Source: Spinellus fusiger
Taxonomy: Eukaryota > Mucoromycota > Mucoromycetes > Mucorales > Phycomycetaceae
Assembly: GCA_025094145.1 (NCBI GenBank)
Contig: JALLLS010000018.1
Coordinates: forward strand, 310,001 to 374,000
Direction of reading: 5' to 3'
DNA: 64,000 nucleotides
Part shown: positions 48,421 through 57,972 of the stretch, piece after piece
How the letters are laid out: each line of letters begins with the position of its first letter
Numbering within the stretch: the first letter of the stretch is position 1
Notes under the pieces: generated by a model
Told to the model about the DNA's origin: nothing
Databases searched by the model: none
Seen by the model: only the letters and a program-made list of their open reading frames with translations
Position numbers and translations under genes: made by a program

Positions 48421-49494
48421 TCAACACAATAAATGTTCCAGGCTCATGTTATTTTGCACCAGGCCAGACAGTTTCCATACTACTTGTTTATCCTCTTTCA
48501 TAGGAGGGCTTGAGAGGGTCAGTGGAGGAGGGTCAGTGGCAGCAAGAGAACTTGTCTTTGCCCGAATCACATCACTGGGCTTGAGTCGTTTCATTGACAC
48601 GGGTTCAGTGGGTGAGGGTAGGCTAGTATGGGGCAGGGGAGCCGCCAGATGAGTGCTGTTGGGAGAGAGAATACTAAGGGCAGGCGGATGGGATGTGGTG
48701 GGTGTAGAGGAGAAATAAGGAGAAGAGGAGTCCACCGACCATGCATCATCCTCGGGTGAGGTGGTGGATTCAGGAAGTATGTCTTGGGTAGAGGAGAATT
48801 GATGCGTGAATGGCTTGACTTCCTCAGGTAGCAGTGGTTTGTGGGTCTTGATTTGAAGGTGTTTTCCTTGCACTCTGACTTGGTCACCATCGATGGACTC
48901 TACAATCTCCTTGAGGTAGGTGATATAGTCAATGGCGCTTTGGAGGACACCCATTTTATGGAGCTGGCTCTGTTCTGCACAGGAAGGAATCAATTGCTTC
49001 AATTGGAGTATCTTGTCATTGATGCGTTCTCTCCTCCTCCTCTCAATAGCACTGTGGGATACTTTGCGGGCCTGCTCTCTTTGGTCGGCTGTAGAAAGAG
49101 AAGAGATGGAGTTGTGTCGTTGAGGGGCTGCTACAGGTGTCGGTGCTAGGGTGGGGTGTAGCTGTGGAGAAATGACATGGGCGTAGTTCACAGAGGCAGG
49201 TGTTTGGCTTGTCTTTGGCAGAATACGTTCAAAGCGTGGTTGTGTATGGCCAGCAGTCGTTACAGAAAGATACAGTGGCTGTGGGCAGTAGACAGGATAA
49301 TACGGAGAAGGCACAACAGAGAGAAGAGGCAGAGAAGAGGTCAAGGGAGGAGAAAATGTCCCCTGTGGAATTGCTATTCTGTCAGTGTCGCTGCCCTTGA
49401 CAGACTTCGAGGCTTCTGTGGAGGATGCGCTTGAATGTTTTCTTTTCTTGGGAGAAGACCTGTCACTGGCAGGTAAATTGTCAGACGCATTCAT
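48421..49494 (-). CDS. bHLH transcription factor
   Basis: Intronless, 357 aa. Residues about 140-200 form a basic helix-loop-helix: the basic region VSHSAIERRRRERINDKI has the H-E-R contacts for E-boxes (CACGTG class), then LQLKQLIPSC, a loop and LHKMGVLQSAIDYITYLKEI. No leucine zipper is obvious afterwards. The N-terminus has a Lys/Arg cluster (SSPKKRKHSS) likely to be a nuclear localisation signal, and a Tyr/Pro-rich segment (SPYYPVYCPQPLYLS). The C-terminal half is Ser/Thr/Pro-rich and acidic in part (PEDDAWSVDSSSPYFS), with an activation-domain look. Convergent with PKA (204 bp apart). USF/Max-like or SREBP-like assignment is not possible by eye; no SREBP-type Tyr is present in the basic region. 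Confidence 0.85.
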   Translation of the reverse strand: MNASDNLPASDRSSPKKRKHSSASSTEASKSVKGSDTDRIAIPQGTFSPPLTSSLPLLSVVPSPYYPVYCPQPLYLSVTTAGHTQPRFERILPKTSQTPASVNYAHVISPQLHPTLAPTPVAAPQRHNSISSLSTADQREQARKVSHSAIERRRRERINDKILQLKQLIPSCAEQSQLHKMGVLQSAIDYITYLKEIVESIDGDQVRVQGKHLQIKTHKPLLPEEVKPFTHQFSSTQDILPESTTSPEDDAWSVDSSSPYFSSTPTTSHPPALSILSPNSTHLAAPLPHTSLPSPTEPVSMKRLKPSDVIRAKTSSLAATDPPPLTLSSPPMKEDKQVVWKLSGLVQNNMSLEHLLC

Positions 49495-52294
49495 GGCAAT
49501 GGAAACAAAAGAAAAAGAAAAAGGAAGAAAAGGCCAGAAAGGGACTATCTATCTTATTTCATGGAAAGGCATGCTTCTTTAAGAAGCGTCAAGATAGATT
49601 CTCCAGTATGACCTGTCTACCCAATCGTCGAGTGCACGCCTCTTCTTCTCTCTGTCTGATTGGACTACTCCTGTCACGTTGTCATTTTCCACAACAATAG
49701 CAAATCAAAGCATTCTGCATTCATGCATGTCTATTGTCTCCAACATCTCTTGGATAACTTTATATCTATTTGTGCACACGAACATTCTTCCAGAGTGTCT
49801 TTATTTATTTGTGTGCATAAAGTATATAAAAAAGGCAAACACTTTTATTGATAGAATTGAACAATACAGAAATCATAGAAATATCCCTTTCTTTAATAAT
49901 CAGATAACAGTTGCATACATTGTAGGCCTCGGTAAAAGAACGGAAGCCCACTAGTATTAGAGATGCCAGAATGCAGTGAGGAATCATCATAGAAAGAAAG
50001 AAAAGGACAGTCATGACAAGAACAACACTATAAAAAGAGAAAAAAGAAAAGAAAAAGGGAGGAAATGCAGTCTTTATTGATTCTAAAATAATGAAAAATG
50101 AAAATTACCCAACAGACTGTCTGTGTAGACTCTGAATTCATCAGACATCCAAGGAAGTGTTATTGCTGACAATGAGAGGAGCTACTACAAGGTTCAAGCT
50201 TACGCCGTCACAGTGGTTCGCCCACAACGAAGTCTCTTCCAGAGGAAACTGCGAACACGGGATTACATCATCATATGAACTCTTGCCAACAGACTTTCTA
50301 TCTCTTTTTCTTTCTAGCCTCTCCCCTTTGAGACACAGCATCAGTCCAAAGTCAGACGTCACTTGAATTAGTCTATACAACAAAGATGAGTTGATTGTCC
50401 TTGGTAACATTCACAAAGAAGGAAAGAAGAATAAAATGGGTTGATTGGTCAGGAAAGTATACTGGCAAGTATCAACTGCACTCAGCGAAGCACAGCGTTT
50501 TATTTCCCCATGGTCGATAAGATAAATGAAGACAAATGGGTTTTCATCATTCCAATAAAGAAAAAAAGAAAAAGAATACAAAGAAACACTGGAAAATAGA
50601 TGGAAAAAATAAAATACAAAGAAACTTACCAAATCATAGGAGAGAAGAGTAGGAAAAACAGAAAGGAAAAGTTGGATAAATTTCCACTGCAGATGAGAGA
50701 AAGAGATTTAAATACTTTTGATGAAAAATTTTGTTCATTGTGACAGTGTTTAAGAGAAAGGACCAAGGACCAATAAGAGAGAGTGGAGTGGCTTGGAGAA
50801 GTCATTAATTTCTAGAAACATCTTCCTGTAAGCGGAAATTAAGACGTGTCTGATGCTGGTGCTACTGAGAAGATGACGGGGAGGGGTTGCCTATCGAGCT
50901 AAAGGAAGGAAGAGGAAGAGAAGGAAAAAGACACCTAGACATTTAATGCTATCTGTACAGATGGACCGCACCTACTGAGTGGAATCAGTAGTGATTTCAT
51001 AGTGAATCAATAAAAGAAAGGTGACAGTTTGCACTGCTGAATGAGAATATGTTACAGACTATTATGTACGACATTGGCCATTTTATTACCTGTGTGCCTA
51101 TAGGACGGCATGGTCAACGTGCTTTGTGTATGCTAAAGAGTCGATGTGGATAGATTAGATAGATTGGACACAGTGGATAGATTGGACACAGTGGATGAAT
51201 AAACTGTCAATAGCGAAATCAAATAAGAGAGAATGCAAGAGTGGAAAATAATAGATCCACACTTATGTTTGCCTAGAATGAGAAATACCATATTGGCTCT
51301 ATTCTCTTATAATAGTGTGCTTCTATCCATCAAAACAAAGATGTATTGACTTAATAAAAGGGAACTATGAATACAATCCTTGCCAAGAGTTACTATTGAA
51401 CCAAGACGAATAGCAACTATTCTAATAGAGTGTCCTATAACGAATCTTCATAGACAGACCATTCAGAAGACACTATATTAACAATATCTAACTCGCCTTA
51501 GTATAAAGATTACTTTCTACTCAAGAAAACAATACTCAACCCTAAATTGCTAGTGAGTAGCTAAAACTAACAAATCTTGGAACTACTCTATGACTAGATG
51601 TAAAAACTATAGATTGCAGTCTTAAGGAATATGCTTTATACATTGCTAACTACATCTTTTATTCATAGCTGTCTGGACACTAGTCTTAACTCTTAAAGGA
51701 TTATGTATGAATAAACTGCTGATTCTTTCATCCATGTCTTCTTCAAAAGAGCCTCTGTTATCAAGAAAGAATTTCAAAAGAAACACCAAAACGATATAGG
51801 CATCTTTTTGACTTATCAGTTGAAGCTTAATTCTGGGCTGATGCTCATAAAGAGGCAAGAGACCATCTCTTGGTGCTTTCAAGTTCAGAATATCCTTTCT
51901 ATAATGTCTATACTATGTCAATACTATGTTTTGATACGATGATAACTTAATGTTTACTCTTTAGGTATAGAATTTGAATTTTTACTTTTTATAATATTAA
52001 AAATAGAATAAAATAAAAATAAACCATTGCTCTATTCACTATTTATAGCCATTTTGAAGCCTATATATATAAATAAAAACATATACGATAGCATAACCAC
52101 ATCAAACTACAGTATAAAGGATACAGAAGACTACTGAAATTGAAAATGTAAAGGGAGAGGGGGTTTTTTTTTTCCTTTAGTTTATATCGTAAATAAATCT
52201 TAGTCCTATTTCTATTCCCCGCATTAAAGTTTTGTCCAAGGCACAGTTTACTTTTTTATTTTATTTTTTTATTTTATTCCTCTGCTCTAGGTTA
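49495..52294. other. 2.8-kb AT-rich stretch without a clear gene
   Basis: Upstream of the bHLH gene and of the HTH-array gene. Two adjacent minus-strand frames (50141-50410, 50411-50632) and one at 51646-51882 are the only non-low-complexity pieces; none is recognised. The right end (about 52236-52290) is a polypyrimidine tract ending CTCTAG, a good splice acceptor for the next gene. Confidence 0.5.
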
Positions 52295-54106
52295 ATGGTT
52301 ACTACACGCACCAAACAAAAAAGCAACACCAAACGAAAACCCACTACTAGAAAAAGAGTTCCTATCAAGAAAAAGAATATTATTGAAAAGACTCCTCTAC
52401 TTTATAAAAAAAGAAAAGTTAATGACAATAAGAGCAACAGCATTCTGCATGAGCATAAAGTCAATGACCTCATCCAAGAAGAGATGACTACCACAGTAGA
52501 CACTAGTCAAGTGCATGATGCTATGATAATGATGGGAAGTACACTTATGAATGAAGATACCCGTAAACCTCTTAAGAAGAGAAGACATGCACATGAAAGC
52601 ATGCACAACAACCCTATGCAGAAGCACAATGCTAATGGCCTCATCCAAAGAAAGATAACCATCACAGTTGGTACTAAACCGCCAACGAGTTTCAAAATCT
52701 CGGATGATCAGGTTCCTATGATTAAAAAAACCCGTAAACCTTACAGCAAAAGAAAACCTGTTGATGAAAGTAAGCGCAAAATTAGTATACGGAAGAACAA
52801 GGTCACAGGCCTCATCCAAAAAGAGACAGCTGCTACAACTAGTACTGGCCAAAGGTCTGGTTCCAAGAGCCTAAGAAAACTGGCTTCTCTTGCTGATGAT
52901 ACTCTTAGACCTCGTAGAAAGATGAAGCCTGTGGATGAGACCACTCGCAACCTCATTCTGCATGAGAGCCATGTCAATGGTCTCACCCAAAGAAAGATTG
53001 CTGACAAAGTTGGCATTAGTAAATCGACTGTTTGCAATATCTTGATTGAACATGCTCTTAGTACTGGGAATACGCTTAAACCTCGTAGCAAAGGGAAAGT
53101 TGTTGATGATGACATGCGTGACACTATCCTGAATGAGCACAACATCAACGGCCTCAGTCAAAAGCAGATTGCTGACATGGTTGGCATTAGTCAGATGAAT
53201 GTCTCCATCATCTTGAAGGAGCATACTCTTAGTACTGGAAATAATCTTAAACCTTGTAAAAAAGGAAAACGTGTTGATGACAACCTGCGCAGCCTTGTTC
53301 TGCATGAACACATTGCTAATGGCCTCACTAATATTCAGATTGCTGAGATGTTTGACATTAGCAAATCGAGTGTTTCAAATATCCTGATGAAACATGCTCT
53401 TAGTACTGATAATGCCTACGAAATTCGTGGAAGAAAGAAACTTGTTGATGAGAAAACTCGCAACAGGATTCTGCATGAGCGCACGACTAATGGTCTTAGC
53501 CAAAAGGAAATTGCCAATATAGTTGGTACTAGTCATATTACTGTTTCTAAAATCTTGAATGAATATACTATTCGTACTACAAAAGACCGTAAGCCTTATA
53601 GCAAAGGAAGACGTGTTGATGAAGATATGCGCAATGCTATTGTGCATGAGTACAATGTCAATCACCTCACTCAAAAGCAAATTGCTACCAAAGTGGGAAC
53701 TAGCCATACGACTGTTTCTAAAATTGTGATTGAACATGCTCTTAGTACTGGAAAGATTCTTAAACCTCGTAAAAAAAGAAAAATATTTGCTGAAAAACTG
53801 CGTCATCCCATTCTGCTGGAGAGCAAAGTCAATGACCTCAACCAACCAAAGAGTGTCAATAGGTCTGATGATGACAGTTTGGCTGTTTCTCCAACCTTGA
53901 GGACATCCAAAGAGAATGTAACTCTCGAGCCCATAAGAGATAAATGGAGAAGATCCAAGATTACCGAGAAAGACAAGTTGGAGTTAACTCGCGAGTGGGA
54001 ACACAATCCATCCCAGACAATGGAGGAATTACGGATGACCATGATGAATCCACCTGCCAAGACCACCTTTTACAAGCTGATAGAGGAGCTCAAGCTTTCT
54101 CCATAG
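52295..54106 (+). CDS. Tandem helix-turn-helix array protein (nine 57-residue units), novel architecture
   Basis: Frame open 52232-54106. I place the start at ATG 52295 (603 aa), because the preceding segment is a polypyrimidine tract ending in an acceptor-like CTCTAG; a 5' exon may exist. After a Lys/Arg-rich N-terminus come nine units of exactly 57 codons (52391-53929). Units 4-8 each contain a clear HTH: for example TQRKIADKVGISKSTVCNIL, SQKQIADMVGISQMNVSIIL and TQKQIATKVGTSHTTVSKIV, preceded by a basic linker (KPRSKGKVVD) and followed by EHALSTGN. Units 1-3 and 9 keep the linker but have decayed HTHs. The C-terminal 55 residues (ITEKDKLELTREWEHNPSQT..., TTFYKLIEELKL) look like another HTH. 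The HTHs resemble those of Tc1/mariner transposases and resolvases, but no catalytic domain is present. Probably nuclear and nucleic-acid binding; function unknown. Confidence 0.75.
   Translation: MVTTRTKQKSNTKRKPTTRKRVPIKKKNIIEKTPLLYKKRKVNDNKSNSILHEHKVNDLIQEEMTTTVDTSQVHDAMIMMGSTLMNEDTRKPLKKRRHAHESMHNNPMQKHNANGLIQRKITITVGTKPPTSFKISDDQVPMIKKTRKPYSKRKPVDESKRKISIRKNKVTGLIQKETAATTSTGQRSGSKSLRKLASLADDTLRPRRKMKPVDETTRNLILHESHVNGLTQRKIADKVGISKSTVCNILIEHALSTGNTLKPRSKGKVVDDDMRDTILNEHNINGLSQKQIADMVGISQMNVSIILKEHTLSTGNNLKPCKKGKRVDDNLRSLVLHEHIANGLTNIQIAEMFDISKSSVSNILMKHALSTDNAYEIRGRKKLVDEKTRNRILHERTTNGLSQKEIANIVGTSHITVSKILNEYTIRTTKDRKPYSKGRRVDEDMRNAIVHEYNVNHLTQKQIATKVGTSHTTVSKIVIEHALSTGKILKPRKKRKIFAEKLRHPILLESKVNDLNQPKSVNRSDDDSLAVSPTLRTSKENVTLEPIRDKWRRSKITEKDKLELTREWEHNPSQTMEELRMTMMNPPAKTTFYKLIEELKLSP
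52391..53929 (+). repeat. 171-bp coding tandem repeat, 9 units, no indels between units
   Basis: Unit starts at 52391, 52562, 52733, 52904, 53075, 53246, 53417, 53588 and 53759 all fall at the same codon of the repeat. Recurring words are CTTAGTACTG, CTTAAACCTCGTA, GTTGATGA and AATGGCCTCA. Central units are most alike at protein level. Confidence 0.9.
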
Positions 54107-55551
54107 AAAAATACCTTTAAGCCTGTCTTTATGAATGAACATAATAATTATAATGTAGTTCTACTAATGTTAATTCACTTTCTTGTATAAGGTCAAAGCC
54201 GTCAACTGAGAAAATAAACTACTTGTATCTATTATGTTGGGGCTATCATGTTTGCATAAGAGTATATGTTTTCATATAACTACATCACAAGATAATAGCT
54301 CATTCATAGTCTCAGCAACAATGTATTGTTTTTTTTTAAAAAAAAATCAGTTGTCTGATTAAACCTAAAGATTACACCCCTTCTATAAAGTGTAAAACTA
54401 TAGTATAGTATTTTACTTTATGTATCTTTATTTCATTGTCTCACTATATCTTAAACTCTTCAAGTCAATAAAACCTATAAATAGAAATAGTGCTTATGAA
54501 AAATCTATACACCTAAATATTTTCTGGATACAGTTCAGTTCAAAGTATTTTTATTTTTGGGTGTTGGTTGCTATTCACGCATTGGGCATTTTAGCCACCC
54601 TATGAGATCGTTTGAAAAAAATAGAATAAACATTAAAACACTTCAAATACGAAAGTGAAAAAATGAATGCAAATGAATGGGAAACAGAAGGACCGAGAAA
54701 TACAAAACCTCAGATGAGGGAAAAATGATGAAAAATGAGAAATGATGGTAAAATGAGAATTATGAATAGACATCCAAAAGGCCATAAAGTCAGCAAGGAA
54801 ACCAGGACACCAAAAAGATAACCGTCATCCTGTGGCGATTCGAAATCCAACGAGGGATACTTAGAGCAACTCGGACAATCCTGAGGACACAAATACAGCA
54901 ACTACACTAGCAGCTTCTGGCTTTGCTAAACGGGTTAAGAATGGGTGGTAGAGGAGAGATCGGAGGAGAAGTGAGGATACAGCGTCTGTTGCTGCAGGAG
55001 TCTTTGCACTCTATAGCGGCGTTGGCGTTCCCGCTCAACACACCCATCAGCAGCCTCAATGAGCAATATTTTCTGGATACACTACTTCCAAAAATTAATG
55101 TCGCGTTTCATAAATATTTATAATACAATATATACGCAGATGTGACAAGTAAATGCGACATTACTTTTCGGAAATGGTATATATAAGGAAATATATAGAC
55201 AATGAAATCACACTATGATTGGCTAATATGTTTGAAAATACTTGTTCGCTATCTGAATAAACTATTTCAAACTCTGCCTGCCTATTGTAGCAATGACAGT
55301 TGATTCTGCAATTGAAGTGCTATTGAAGCTCAGTCACTGCATTTATTGTTGAACATAATGTACTATTATCAATAAAGCAAAACAAAAGGAGAACGTGATA
55401 GACACTACCAAAGGCCATTCTTGAGATAAAAAAGTAAGCAGTGTCATCATATGGACTTGATCTCATTGTATTTCACAAGACATAGTACTTACTCTTCTAC
55501 TAATAGACAATATATGACTTATTATTCTCAAGACAAATGTTATGTACAAGG
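54107..55551. other. AT-rich stretch with one GC-richer island
   Basis: No convincing gene. 54690-55090 is more GC-rich with short open frames on both strands (minus: YLCPQDCPSCSKYPSLDFES; plus: LLLQESLHSIAALAFPLNTP), possibly an eroded coding fragment. At 55090-55175 is an imperfect inverted repeat (AATGTCGCGTTT ... AAATGCGACATT). 55183-55246 matches the Fanzor 3' flank block in inverted orientation. Confidence 0.45.
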
Positions 55552-55850
55552 TAGGCATATTATCTCTTGATGGAATTATTACTAATGCACTCTTCTGTTA
55601 TTAGATAAGCTAAGACTCTTTCTCAAGTTAGTCCCAGGTGGTCTTCTTCCTTCTATACTGTCTAAGGTGTTTAGGGTATACTCCTGAGCATAGTTATCTA
55701 TCTCCCAATGATGAAGTACAAGGATTTTAGGGTATATATTCTACTGCTATGAAGAGAATGCACTTGGGCATTAGTTATAGTTATCATATAGTATTAGCTA
55801 TATTATTATAATAAGCAATTTTATCCATCAACAATTTCTCATTGATAATA

Positions 55851-57198
55851 CAGTCACACCCAATTGAATTTAATACTTGCCTAAATTTTAATAAAAAAAA
55901 ACTTTTTTCTTGCATAAAACTCTTATTCTTTCTAAATAGTGTTAAACCAACACTACATGTCAGATGCATTTTCAGAAACGCACACTCGTGAAGAATATAA
56001 CAAAGCAGAAGATAAAAAGCTATGGGACATTTATTACCTGTTGGATGTTGGATTAAATTCGACTGTCATCGCAAACGTAGTTGAGATGAAAAAGCCCATA
56101 GTTCAAAATAGTATCATAAATATCAAAGAATGTGGGTCACCATTGTGTTTAAAGAGTCATGGAAAACATATAAAAAAAAAGCCAGTGAGAGGGATCTCAG
56201 GCACCTGAAAAAGGTCATTAGAGAGGACCCATTTGCCCCATAGAAGCAGCTGAAATTAGAAATGTTAAAGATTCAGATGGATGTGTGTAGAAACACCATT
56301 ATCAGTTATTGCAATCAGTTAGGGTTTGGATCTTATTTTCCAGCTCACAAGCCAGCCTTAACTGAAAAACACAAAGAGAAACGGCTTCGTTGGGCTAAAG
56401 AACATGTCAATTGGACGAACGACCAGTGGAAAGGCGTTGTCTGGTCTGATGAGTCCAGGTACACCGTGAAAGGAAACAATAGAGGTGCCAGTGTCATCAG
56501 AAAGGTTGAAGAAAGTTGTGATCCTAATCCTATTGTTTCAACAACAAAGTTTGGTGGTGGTGGGGTCATGCTTTGGAACTATTTTTGGGTGGGCGGATTT
56601 GGTCCATTAGTCTTTGTTGATAGCACTGTAAACTAAGACGAATGTATCAATATTTTGGCTGGTGAGTTCCATCCTTGGTTCATGGAATTGCATCATAAAG
56701 AGAACAGAGAATTTATGTTACAAGAAGAGGGTGATAGCTGTCATACTGGGGCCTATGCCAGAGGGTGGAAAGAGACGCATCAAATTAGGGTTCTTTGAGT
56801 ACTGATATGCACATGTCTTTGACTTGAACCCAATTGAACACATCTAGTGGGCCTTGAAAAGATGAATTGAGGAAAGAAGGGTGTCTATTATCAATGTTGA
56901 AAGTTTGATGGCTCTACTTGCAGAGGAGTGGGAGAGGGTTGGTGTTGAACTTGCACAACGATGAGTTCTGAGTATGACACATAGATGCCAGACAGTCATT
57001 GATGCCAAAGAAGGCCATACAAAATATTAATTATATTATTATTTCATTTTCTATAATTAAATATGTTGAGCTTTAGTGTGTGAAAGTCTGAAGCTTCTAG
57101 ATCAAATGTAAAGTGTTTTTATTTAATGTTGAATATATCCTAAATATTTCGTCCTGAAATTTATTTTCAAAAGTATTAAATTCAATTGGGTGTGACTG
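55851..57198 (+). mobile_element. Tc1/mariner element (family C), 1348 bp
   Basis: Terminal inverted repeats of 28 identical bases begin CAGTCACACCCAATTGAATT; TA duplications flank both ends (55849-55850, 57199-57200). Size and layout are those of a full-length Tc1-like element. It interrupts arm 2 of the dispersed repeat. The transposase is broken. Confidence 0.95.
55957..57030 (+). pseudogene. Tc1-like DDE transposase, disrupted
   Basis: Family order is kept: N-terminal HTH region (DKKLWDIYYLLDVGLNSTVI), second HTH (MDVCRNTIISYCNQLGFGSY), KHKEKRLRWAKEHVNWT, first Asp block WKGVVWSDESRYTVKG, GGGGVMLWNYFWVGGFG, then LNPIEHI and the tail THRCQTVIDAKEGHTKY. Defects: stops and frameshifts near 56206, 56634-56760 and 56845 (TAG after NPIEHI), and the second catalytic block (QQDNAPCH in relatives) reads QEEGDSCH. 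Not functional, despite near-perfect element ends. Confidence 0.9.
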
Positions 57199-57936
57199 TA
57201 CAATTTGATAAAATATAGAATGCTGTAGTTGGCACCGAAATTTATTTTTGACGCTTGACGAAATGTTTATAAACTCCTACTTAACGCGTATAAAGCACGG
57301 TGTATATGGTTTGAAGGGACTGTGAGGTCAATCAAGTGAACATTAGGGGGGAAATATATGAGATAAAATAAATAAATGAAATTGGGAAAGATTTCTACCA
57401 TAAGAAGCAGCACCAAGAGCTAAACAGAATACAATTTGATATTAAGGTATACTGCAAAAAGAAACAATAAATTAGACATCCGTAAACTTCTTGATTTTAA
57501 ATAGCGTTCTATAGAAAGAAAGGTTTTTCACAACGTAAAAGGAAGGATATATTGCCGCTTAAAAGCCAGAAAATCTCCTGGTCTGTAGTAATGCCTTTTT
57601 TAATTATAAGACAGATGTATCTTTTATACCAGCCACTTTAAGATAGTGCCTTGTCTTTTTTTGGCAATGACTTTGTTTCTTACCATTATTACTTGATTCT
57701 GCTATTTCTTTCCTCTACACCCATTTTGTGGTTGTATTTCATTTATCTTCTTGAAACAACAATAATATTCTACATTGAATACAACTCTGTGTAATCCCGC
57801 CAACATTATTTTACTCTTTTTTTTTTCTTATTTTAACTTTTACCACGACTGAGCACCTGGCCCCAATGTCCCAAGTTGAGTCTGACGGTTGATAATTAAT
57901 GTACACTGCTACCCTTTTTATTTTATTTTATTTTAG

Positions 57937-57972
<36 letters not shown>

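Larger units (their letters stand above)
55552..57581 (-). repeat. Dispersed repeat, arm 2 (inverted copy of 41763-42142), interrupted by Tc1
   Basis: 55552-55829 is the reverse complement of arm 1 (41863-42142). 57538-57581 matches its outer end (41763-41808). Between them lie a Tc1 element (55851-57198) and about 340 bp with no counterpart in arm 1. Confidence 0.8.

Noticed and set aside
50141..50632. Two adjacent minus-strand frames (WNDENPFVFIYLIDHGEIKR... and VTSDFGLMLCLKGERLERKR...)
   Set aside because: Possibly two exons of a small gene, but splice sites joining them in frame were not convincing and no family is recognised.
52232..52294. N-terminal hydrophobic extension (MSKAQFTFLFYFFILFLC) as signal peptide of the HTH-array protein
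   Set aside because: It is the translation of a polypyrimidine tract ending in CTCTAG, a typical splice acceptor; the protein is basic and probably nuclear.
52391..53929. Link to centromeric alpha satellite because the period is 171 bp
   Set aside because: The repeat is coding, has codon-phased conservation and occurs only nine times; equal period is coincidence.
54690..55123. GC-richer island with frames on both strands
   Set aside because: Could be a worn coding fragment, but no motif or intact frame supports a named gene.
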